DNA of 12,060 nucleotides, from assembly GCA_900765575.1 (NCBI GenBank), contig CAAFRW010000270.1, positions 1 through 12,060 of the forward strand. The letters are read 5' to 3'. Made by a program: the position numbers and the translations under genes. Positions 6,413 through 12,060 of the stretch are shown in pieces. The stretch's first letter is position 1; each line of letters opens with the position of its first letter. Below the pieces are notes generated by a model. That model was not told the DNA's origin, made no database searches, and saw only the letters and a program-made list of their open reading frames with translations. Source of the DNA: Bacteroidaceae bacterium. Lineage in GTDB: Bacteria; Bacteroidota; Bacteroidia; Bacteroidales; Bacteroidaceae.

Positions 6413-6546
6413 TAAAATAATTCTATGCAGTACATTTTAATATCGAACGGTCTAATGTTTTCCATTAATAAAAGTTTTAATAGACAAAAGGAATCACAAT
6501 AAAGCTTGATTTAAAGATTTCCATTACATGTAAAAGAATAGACAAT

Positions 6547-7527
6547 TTAATAAGAAGGCCTTTCCAATTTCCCTACCGGAACAAACCAACGGGTATACAT
6601 CCACACAGAAATACCGTAAATGATAAACGCTGTGATAAATCCGGCGATGGCATCAATTAAATAATGCGCTTGGATATATACAGTGGCACAACATAGCAAT
6701 ACGTAGAATGGAAGCAAAACCAAAAACAATGTTTTCTTCGCTTTATAAGCCAATATCAACAAAATAGTGGAAATACCGACATGAGAGCTGGGGAAAGCTG
6801 CCGTAGGACGTTCGCCCGCCTCCTGCGACGCATCGACCAAGCGATAAAAGAATCCCCACTCCTGACCGGGAGAAGGTTGAAGTGCGGTATGATAGTTAAA
6901 GTAATCGCCAACAGGAGGGAAATGTGCGGCTGCTACTTCTTCGGCTCCTATGGCCGGGAAATAGTATTGCGGACCGGCAACCGGAACAAATATATAAATC
7001 AAGTAATAGATAAAAAAGGAAGCAACCAATATAAAGGCTGTCTTCTCAAAATCTTTATAACGGAAAAGAAAATAGAATATCACGACACAGAATATCATAG
7101 GATAATAAGAGAAATAACCCAGATTAAAAGCTTCGCTATACCAGGCCGAAGAGAAATCCGATGCAAAGGTTATGGCCGGCTGACTATGAAATATAGCTTG
7201 CTCCCAAGAAGCAAATAGATGGTCGAGATTCGGAAAATACCGGTTAAACTCGTAAGTATCCGGATACCAATAAGCCAACAGCCCCAATTGGAATGCCGTA
7301 CGCAAGAAAGAAGTCAACTTACAGGAATAGGTTTGATACAACAGATAAAGCAATCCCGTCACGACAACAATAGCGGTCCGCCCGAATAGCAATTCCCACG
7401 GATGCTCCATCCGCGAATAAAGGTAAGCAATGATACAAGTCGTTATCAGGGTATAGATTAACCCTATTTTTTCAATAGCAAACAGTCCCTTCTGTGTGTT
7501 TGTCTTTTTAAGTAGTTCTAAAGCCAT
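6547..7527 (-). CDS. PAP2-type membrane lipid phosphatase/phosphotransferase
   Basis: This 326-residue polytopic membrane protein has the second and third PAP2 signature motifs: FPSSHVG (245-251, with His 249) and HYLID (288-292, His 288 and Asp 292) flanked by hydrophobic helices. A poorly conserved first motif would lie before residue 245. The spacing and the sequence AHYLIDAIAGF fit the PAP2_3 subgroup, which includes inositol phosphorylceramide synthases, so the substrate is probably a phospholipid or sphingolipid head group on the outer face of the inner membrane. That choice is inference; undecaprenyl-diphosphate or phosphatidate phosphatase activity is also possible. The gene overlaps the end of the upstream SDR gene by 10 bp and is the last gene of the operon. 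The ATG at 7527 is the first start in the frame and places a hydrophobic segment at about 20-38. Confidence 0.85.
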   Translation of the reverse strand: MALELLKKTNTQKGLFAIEKIGLIYTLITTCIIAYLYSRMEHPWELLFGRTAIVVVTGLLYLLYQTYSCKLTSFLRTAFQLGLLAYWYPDTYEFNRYFPNLDHLFASWEQAIFHSQPAITFASDFSSAWYSEAFNLGYFSYYPMIFCVVIFYFLFRYKDFEKTAFILVASFFIYYLIYIFVPVAGPQYYFPAIGAEEVAAAHFPPVGDYFNYHTALQPSPGQEWGFFYRLVDASQEAGERPTAAFPSSHVGISTILLILAYKAKKTLFLVLLPFYVLLCCATVYIQAHYLIDAIAGFITAFIIYGISVWMYTRWFVPVGKLERPSY

Positions 7528-8522
7528 TTTTCATTCTTATACCATGCAACAATTTCTTTTACCCCTCTTTCCAGATTGTAATCCGGACGATAACCCAGTT
7601 CGTTAACTAGTGGAGAAATGTCGCATTGCCAGTTGCGTTGTTTCATTATTTTATACTTGTCACCGTTAAGCGTACTGCTCTTTCCTAATTGAGCTGCCAC
7701 TTTTTCGGCCAGCAAAGATACTACTTTTAAGATAAATAACGGACATTTGATATGGATAACATACGGATTGCCTAATTCTTTCTGTATTAAATCGGAAAAA
7801 GCACGGCTTGTATAAACATTGCCGTCACTCACAAAATAGGCGCGGCGAACCACTCGTTTGTCTACCGACAAATAAATAGCCTTCACCAAATCCTTCACAT
7901 AAATAAAGGTCAAATCCTGACGTTTATAGCCAACCGCAAAGTCCAGATGTTGCTTTATTGACTTAGCCATCAGGAAATAATCTTTTTCACGCGGACCATA
8001 AACCCCGGTAGGCCGGAACAGCACATAGGGGAACTGGGGCAGGCCCTGCAAATAACGTTCCGATTCCAATTTACTCTCGCCATAAGCTGTATTGGGAGCC
8101 GGAGTATCCTCTTCCCGAATCGGAGTATACTCCTTTTCACGAATAGGACCGAAAACACTTAATGAACTGACATAAATAAACTGTTTCGGCACCATCTCCA
8201 ACGCCTGCAGAGCTTCGACAAAATGTTTTGTATAGAGGTAGTTGCCTTGCATGAAATCGTCCTTATGCAAGCACTTTGTCACTCCCGCGCAATGAATCAC
8301 CACATCCCATGTACCATAGATTTGCTGGTGCAAAGAGAGTTGGTCCGACAAAGCAGAGGGACGAGAGAAATCCAATTCCACAAACCGAATCCGTTTATCC
8401 TGCAAATAACGACGAGAACTGCTATGCCGCATACCGGCCCAAACTTCATCTCCCCTACGGAGTCCCTCTTCTACCAAAAAACTACCGATGAAGCCGCTGG
8501 CTCCTGTTATAAGTATCTTCAT
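7518..8522 (-). CDS. NAD(P)-dependent epimerase/dehydratase-type SDR
   Basis: This extended short-chain dehydrogenase has 334 residues. The ATG at 8522 is chosen because it begins MKILITGASGFIG, the Rossmann nucleotide-binding motif G7xxG10xxG13; the frame is open 45 bases further upstream but that would overlap the preceding gene. Other landmarks are HCAGVT (77-82), VSSLSVFGP (118-126, catalytic Ser), YGESK (Tyr 147, Lys 151) and RPTGVYGP (170-177). The C-terminal part fits the 3-beta-hydroxysteroid dehydrogenase/dihydroflavonol reductase side of the family rather than a sugar epimerase with a recognisable product. Next to a PAP2 protein, a lipid substrate is plausible. I recall that a Bacteroides enzyme of this general class was reported as a 3-ketosphinganine reductase; whether this is its orthologue cannot be told here. 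Gap to the upstream gene is 4 bp. Confidence 0.85.
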   Translation of the reverse strand: MKILITGASGFIGSFLVEEGLRRGDEVWAGMRHSSSRRYLQDKRIRFVELDFSRPSALSDQLSLHQQIYGTWDVVIHCAGVTKCLHKDDFMQGNYLYTKHFVEALQALEMVPKQFIYVSSLSVFGPIREKEYTPIREEDTPAPNTAYGESKLESERYLQGLPQFPYVLFRPTGVYGPREKDYFLMAKSIKQHLDFAVGYKRQDLTFIYVKDLVKAIYLSVDKRVVRRAYFVSDGNVYTSRAFSDLIQKELGNPYVIHIKCPLFILKVVSLLAEKVAAQLGKSSTLNGDKYKIMKQRNWQCDISPLVNELGYRPDYNLERGVKEIVAWYKNEKWL

Positions 8523-8526
8523 AATT

Positions 8527-9429
8527 CTATTCCTTTCCTTTAACCGGCTCCACATGGATGCCCACATGCGTCTCCTCTCCGTATTGTTCCTTTAGTTTCC
8601 GCTCAATATTGGAAGCCGTTTGATGTGCCTGATACAAGGGTATATGACCATCCATCCGGACGTGCACCTCTATGGCATAATGATTACCTATACGCCGGGT
8701 ACGCAAATGATGAGGTTCACTCACTCCATCCACAGAAAGCACAATTTTCTCTATTTCTTTCTCTGTATCCTCGGGCAACGATTTCTCTAGCAGTTCTTCT
8801 ACACAGGGAATAAGCGACTGAAAAGCGACCTTGATAATAAACAAGCTGACCACAACCGCCGCTATCGGGTCGAGTACAGTCCACGATTTTCCCAACAGAA
8901 TAGCTCCACCGATGCCTACTGCCGTACCAATAGACGAAAGCGCATCGCTCCGATGATGCCAGGCATTCACCATAACCACCTGCGAATGGAGCTGTTTCCC
9001 TTTATAAATGGTATAGCGGAACACTAATTCCTTGGAAACAATAGAAAGAATCGCAGCCCAGAAAGCAATCATGCCGGGACTCTCCAGCACGCCTCCTTTT
9101 ATGACCAGCCATATCTGACTTACTCCATTCCAGAAAATGCCCACACCAACCAGCAGCAAGATGATTCCAATAAAAGCCGCAGCCAACGTTTCATACTTAC
9201 CGTGACCGTAATCATGGTCTTTATCTTCGGGACGATTCGAGATTCGCACAAACACCACCACTATGACATCCGTCACCAAATCGGACAACGAATGTACCGC
9301 ATCCGCAATCATGGCCGCACTATGTCCCAAGATGCCAGCAGCAAATTTAAACGCAACCAGCAAAAAATTAACAATGCTGCCCACAATCGTTACTTTATAA
9401 ATACCGAGAGCTCTTTTCTGGGGTTCCAT
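8527..9429 (-). CDS. Cation diffusion facilitator (probable Zn2+ exporter)
   Basis: This 300-residue protein is of normal length for the CDF family, which exchanges divalent metal for protons across the inner membrane. Six membrane helices are expected within residues 12-205. The metal site is visible as HSLSD in helix 2 (His 46, Asp 50) and HHRSD in helix 5 (His 158, Asp 162); the HxxxD/HxxxD pairing is typical of zinc transporters. DYGHGKYE (73-80) is the usual cytoplasmic loop motif. From about residue 210 comes the ferredoxin-like cytoplasmic domain, with HHLRTRRIGNHYAIEVHV and a His-containing end (THVGIHVEP). It is the first gene of a leftward three-gene operon with a good -7 box 19 bp upstream. 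FieF-like iron or cadmium transport cannot be excluded. Confidence 0.92.
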   Translation of the reverse strand: MEPQKRALGIYKVTIVGSIVNFLLVAFKFAAGILGHSAAMIADAVHSLSDLVTDVIVVVFVRISNRPEDKDHDYGHGKYETLAAAFIGIILLLVGVGIFWNGVSQIWLVIKGGVLESPGMIAFWAAILSIVSKELVFRYTIYKGKQLHSQVVMVNAWHHRSDALSSIGTAVGIGGAILLGKSWTVLDPIAAVVVSLFIIKVAFQSLIPCVEELLEKSLPEDTEKEIEKIVLSVDGVSEPHHLRTRRIGNHYAIEVHVRMDGHIPLYQAHQTASNIERKLKEQYGEETHVGIHVEPVKGKE

Positions 9430-9447
9430 TCGTCATATAATTTGCCA

Positions 9448-9455
9448 CAAAGATA
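9448..9455 (-). promoter_or_regulatory. -7 box for the CDF operon
   Basis: On the minus strand this reads TATCTTTG, a perfect match to the Bacteroidales -7 consensus TAnnTTTG. It lies 18 bases upstream of the ATG at 9429, leaving a short leader. The expected -33 TTTG is not clear at the usual 19-21 base spacing (the bases there read TTCA). Confidence 0.6.
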
Positions 9456-9508
9456 CGACTTCCAGTGAAATAAATGAATTTATCGCACAGACTATCCGAT
9501 AAATTTCT

Positions 9509-9516
9509 TTTCTTTG
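9509..9516 (+). promoter_or_regulatory. Possible -7 box for rnr
   Basis: TTTCTTTG matches the TAnnTTTG consensus except for the second base and is followed by TAAC. It lies 32 bases before the rnr start at 9549 in the divergent region shared with the CDF operon. No convincing -33 element is seen. The same CTTTGTAAC string occurs at 32-40, upstream of the first lipoprotein gene. Confidence 0.4.
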
Positions 9517-9548
9517 TAACATCAATCGACTACATAAAACATACAATT

Positions 9549-11693
9549 ATGGGCAAATCGGGTAAAAAAGGCGGCAAACGCATGACTAAAAAAGTATTGG
9601 TTGAAAAATTGATAGCTCTTTTCCAACTAAAAGCGAACCAAAGCTTAGGAACCAAACAAATCTTTTCCGAACTTCATTTGGATACACATCCGCTAAAGAT
9701 GCTTTGCATGGATATTCTTAGCGACATGGTAGCAGACGATTACATAAGCGAAACGGAAAAAGGACATTATAAATATAACGACCATGGCCAAATATTGGTA
9801 GGTGTATTCCAAAGAAAGAGTAACGGCAAGAATTCGTTCATCCCCAGCGAAGGCGGAGAAGCGGTAATGGTGGCCGAGCGGAATTCGGCACATGCCATGA
9901 ATAACGATAAAGTGCGGTTAGCCCTTTTCGCAAAAAGAAAGAACCATGTACGCGAGGGAGAAGTCATAGAAATCCTCGAAAGAGCCAACGATACATTTGT
10001 CGGCACACTGAAAGTGGACAAACATTATGCTTTCCTATTAACAGAGAACCGGACTTTAGCCAATGATATATTCATTCCCAAAGACAAACTGAAGAATGGA
10101 AAAACAGGCGACAAGGCGGTAGTGAAAGTGATAGAATGGCCCGAAGAGGCCAAAAATCCCATAGGACAAGTGATGGACATACTTGGAAAGGCGGGAGAAA
10201 ACACAACCGAGATGCACGCTATTCTAGCCGAATATGGTTTGCCCTATATTTATCCGAAGAATGTAGAAGCGGCTGCCGACAAGATTCCGGCAGAGTTTAC
10301 CAAAGAAGATATGGAAGGTAGGGAAGATTTCCGCGATGTGGTAACTTTCACCATCGACCCGAAAGATGCCAAAGACTTTGATGATGCTCTCTCCATCCGC
10401 AAACTGAAAGAGGGTTTGTGGGAAGTAGGCGTACACATTGCCGATGTAACCCATTATGTAAAAGAGGGAGGCATTATCGACAAGGAAGCACAAAAGCGAG
10501 CCACTTCGGTTTATTTGGTAGACCGTACAGTCCCCATGCTCCCCGAAAGACTGTGTAACTTCATTTGCTCGCTGCGTCCGGATGAAGAGAAGTTAACCTA
10601 TTCCGTTATCTTCAAGTTAAATGATAAAGCAGAAATAAAAGATGCACACATTGCACACACCATTATAAAAAGTAACCGACGCTTCGCCTACGAAGAGGCA
10701 CAAGCCGTTATCGAAACCGGCGAAGGCGATTATAAAGAGGAAATCCTTGCACTGAACCGTTTGGCACAGATTCTCCGCGAGAAACGTTTCGCTGCCGGAG
10801 CTATCAATTTCGACCGTTGTGAAGTAAAGTTTGAAATTGATGAAAACGGAAAGCCGTTAAGCGTCTATTTCAAAGAGGCCAAAGAAGCCAACAAACTCAT
10901 CGAGGAGTTTATGTTGCTGGCCAACCGTACCGTAGCCGAAAAGATTGGTAAAGTAGCTCGTAACGTAAAAGCAAAAGTATTCCCGTACCGTATCCACGAC
11001 TTGCCGGACCCCGACAAACTGGAGAACTTGAAAGCCTTTATCGTACGATTCGGTTACAAGTTGCGTACAGCCGGAACCAAAACGGAGATTTCCAAATCCA
11101 TCAATCATCTGTTGGACGACATTCAAGGCCGGAAAGAGCAGAATTTGATTGAAACGGTCTCATTACGCGCCATGCAAAAAGCACGTTACAGTACCTATAA
11201 TATCGGTCATTATGGATTGGCATTCGACTATTACACGCATTTCACCTCTCCTATCCGTCGTTACCCCGACATGATGGTACACCGCTTGCTCACCCGTTAT
11301 CTGTCAGGTGGAAGAACGGTGCAACAAGATAAATACGAAGAATTCTGCGAGCATTGCTCCGCCATGGAACAGACGGCTGCAAGCGCCGAACGCGCCAGTG
11401 TAAAATACAAGCAGGTAGAGTTCATGGCCGACCGCATCGGTCAGACCTTCGAGGGTGTTATCAGCGGTATTACCGAGTGGGGTATTTATGTGGAAATTAA
11501 CGAGAACAAATGCGAGGGAATGGTTCCGATGCGCGACTTGGGTGAAGACTACTTCGAGTTCGATGAAAAGAATTATTGCCTGATAGGACGCAAGCACCAT
11601 AAGAAATTCAGTTTAGGTGACCCTGTAAAGATACAGGTGGCCCGAGCCAATTTGGAGAAGAAACAACTCGACTTTACCTTAGTGGAGAAGTAA
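9549..11693 (+). CDS. rnr: Ribonuclease R (3'-5' exoribonuclease)
   Basis: RNase R degrades structured RNA from the 3' end and takes part in mRNA turnover, rRNA quality control and cold adaptation. The frame is open from 9474, but ATG 9549 is the sensible start: it gives 714 residues and begins with a short basic tail (MGKSGKKGGKRMTKK), whereas the upstream extension overlaps promoter-like DNA. Domain order is normal: N-terminal winged-helix (about 15-80), two cold-shock/OB domains (about 85-230), RNB catalytic domain (about 260-585) and C-terminal S1 domain (about 632-712). The magnesium-binding Asp cluster is intact as IDPKDAKDFDDA (D270, D276, D278, D279), and HFTSPIRRYPD (564-574) is present. 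The long lysine-rich tail of the E. coli enzyme is absent. The gene stands alone with a strong hairpin 58 bp after its stop. Confidence 0.97.
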   Translation: MGKSGKKGGKRMTKKVLVEKLIALFQLKANQSLGTKQIFSELHLDTHPLKMLCMDILSDMVADDYISETEKGHYKYNDHGQILVGVFQRKSNGKNSFIPSEGGEAVMVAERNSAHAMNNDKVRLALFAKRKNHVREGEVIEILERANDTFVGTLKVDKHYAFLLTENRTLANDIFIPKDKLKNGKTGDKAVVKVIEWPEEAKNPIGQVMDILGKAGENTTEMHAILAEYGLPYIYPKNVEAAADKIPAEFTKEDMEGREDFRDVVTFTIDPKDAKDFDDALSIRKLKEGLWEVGVHIADVTHYVKEGGIIDKEAQKRATSVYLVDRTVPMLPERLCNFICSLRPDEEKLTYSVIFKLNDKAEIKDAHIAHTIIKSNRRFAYEEAQAVIETGEGDYKEEILALNRLAQILREKRFAAGAINFDRCEVKFEIDENGKPLSVYFKEAKEANKLIEEFMLLANRTVAEKIGKVARNVKAKVFPYRIHDLPDPDKLENLKAFIVRFGYKLRTAGTKTEISKSINHLLDDIQGRKEQNLIETVSLRAMQKARYSTYNIGHYGLAFDYYTHFTSPIRRYPDMMVHRLLTRYLSGGRTVQQDKYEEFCEHCSAMEQTAASAERASVKYKQVEFMADRIGQTFEGVISGITEWGIYVEINENKCEGMVPMRDLGEDYFEFDEKNYCLIGRKHHKKFSLGDPVKIQVARANLEKKQLDFTLVEK

Positions 11694-11751
11694 TGTAACA
11701 CTTTATACAATACTCACTTTCACTTCTCACTTTTGGTGTAAACAATTCTTT

Positions 11752-11803
11752 TACTACAATAAAGTGCCGATGCTTTTAGGAGCATCGGCACTTTATTGTA
11801 GTA
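11752..11803. terminator. Very long perfect hairpin terminator after rnr
   Basis: The left arm at 11752-11774 and the right arm at 11781-11803 are perfect reverse complements over 23 bp, with a 6-base loop TTTAGG. The core GTGCCGATGCT is GC-rich and is flanked by CAATAAA/TTTATTG, so the inner part works as an intrinsic terminator in either direction. Between the rnr stop and this hairpin (11694-11751) there is only C/T-rich non-coding DNA with no further signal. Confidence 0.85.
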
Positions 11804-11833
11804 CCGGTATATCGGCTATTAGAATCACTTTTA

Positions 11834-11865
11834 TTTGGAAATCACCCGTTTATTTTGTATCTTTA
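11834..11865 (+). promoter_or_regulatory. Bacteroidales-type promoter for the gene beyond the window
   Basis: TTTG at 11834-11837 (-33) is followed after exactly 20 bases by TATCTTTA at 11858-11865 (-7, one mismatch to TAnnTTTG). Both the elements and the spacing fit the primary sigma factor of Bacteroides. Transcription would begin near 11870, right at a small hairpin. Since no start codon follows within the window, the transcript must have a leader of at least about 190 bases, or be a non-coding RNA. Confidence 0.65.
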
Positions 11866-11870
11866 CCTAT

Positions 11871-12060
11871 CCGTTCCTCTTAACGGGAATTCAGTCTCTT
11901 TTAAGGACAAATTCGATACACTACGTCTTCCGAGCGAATGCTGTACGTCTTTCGTCTTACACATCCTTATAAAAACCCTTAGGTATATAGGCGTTTGTCC
12001 TTAACTTCCTATATCTTTCTCCTTAAACTCCCTGAGTATTTTATTATTAATAAAGGAGGA
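11871..12060 (+). promoter_or_regulatory. Long, structured 5' leader or non-coding RNA (runs off the window)
   Basis: No reading frame of note is present, but several pairings can be drawn. There is a 5'-end hairpin CCGTT/AACGG (11871-11875 and 11882-11886). A long-range perfect 11-bp stem joins TTAAGGACAAA (11901-11911) to TTTGTCCTTAA (11994-12004). Enclosed in it are ATTCG/CGAAT (11911-11915 and 11935-11939, sharing one base with the outer stem) and CCTTATA/TATATAGG with one bulge (11965-11971 and 11984-11991). TTCTCCTT (12017-12024) can pair with the terminal AAGGAGGA. This would be a multi-branched leader controlling the downstream gene. I cannot match it to a named riboswitch or leader family. 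Folding was judged by eye only. Confidence 0.5.
12053..12060 (+). promoter_or_regulatory. Strong Shine-Dalgarno-like sequence at the window edge
   Basis: AAGGAGGA is a near-perfect complement of the 16S rRNA 3' end. Most genes here have no such site, as expected for Bacteroidota, whose ribosomes hide the anti-Shine-Dalgarno. The start codon would lie just outside the window. Upstream TTCTCCTT could mask the site. Confidence 0.45.

Noticed and set aside
6414..6546. Weak TAATG/CATTA hairpin and other AT-rich pairings in the convergent gap
   Set aside because: A five-base A/T stem is expected by chance in this composition.
6781..7218. 145-codon + strand frame opposite the PAP2 gene
   Set aside because: It is antisense to a gene with clear PAP2 motifs; the translation is basic and low in pattern, as expected of a shadow frame.
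9474..9548. N-terminal extension of RNase R by 25 residues
   Set aside because: The extension overlaps the promoter-like box at 9509-9516 and the family's usual basic start fits ATG 9549.
11922..11951. Direct repeat TACGTCTT (11922-11929 and 11944-11951)
   Set aside because: Only 8 bases and two copies; too short to call a repeat element or a CRISPR-like array.
1..12060. tRNA, rRNA, insertion sequences, CRISPR arrays, integrase genes or attachment sites
   Set aside because: I looked for cloverleaf-like pairings, transposase or integrase motifs, terminal repeats and regular repeat spacing, and saw none.

Overview
The window looks like chromosomal DNA from a Bacteroidales bacterium, most likely Bacteroides or a close relative. 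Three signs support this. Promoter-like TAnnTTTG boxes, some with an upstream TTTG, precede several genes. Most genes lack a Shine-Dalgarno sequence. Many short proteins begin with lipoprotein signals or with signal peptides cleaved before Gln (..AQ). The species cannot be fixed from the sequence alone.

Left part (1-6354, + strand): an accessory-looking, markedly AT-rich block of exported or membrane proteins, none of which I recognise by name except a polytopic ligase. It holds a twice-repeated 'long then short' lipoprotein pair (118-744 with 747-1013, and 1691-2338 with 2387-2671) and a periplasmic or secreted protein between the pairs (1165-1704). A run of very small membrane proteins follows (2716-2973, a possible 29-residue peptide at 2985-3074, and 3071-3247). 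Next comes an O-antigen ligase/polymerase-like protein with a C-terminal TPR-type tail (3275-4846). Last is a tandem pair of secreted paralogues (4924-5610 and 5674-6354); the first has an in-frame TGA exactly where the second has a Trp. All genes point the same way with short gaps or overlaps, and the block ends at a hairpin terminator (6367-6412). The lipoprotein pairs, the small membrane proteins and the ligase may form one surface system; that is inference.

Middle part (6547-9429, - strand): a compact three-gene operon read leftwards. It encodes a zinc-type cation diffusion facilitator, an NAD(P)-dependent epimerase/dehydratase-type SDR and a PAP2-type membrane lipid phosphatase/phosphotransferase, with a 4-bp gap and then a 10-bp overlap. 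A perfect TATCTTTG box lies just upstream.

Right part (9430-12060, + strand): the divergently transcribed housekeeping exoribonuclease RNase R (rnr, 9549-11693). It is followed by an unusually long perfect hairpin (23 bp, 11752-11803), and then by a good promoter that starts a long leader (about 11871 to the window edge). The leader can fold into several helices and ends in a strong Shine-Dalgarno-like AAGGAGGA, which is uncommon in this phylum. The gene it serves lies beyond the window.
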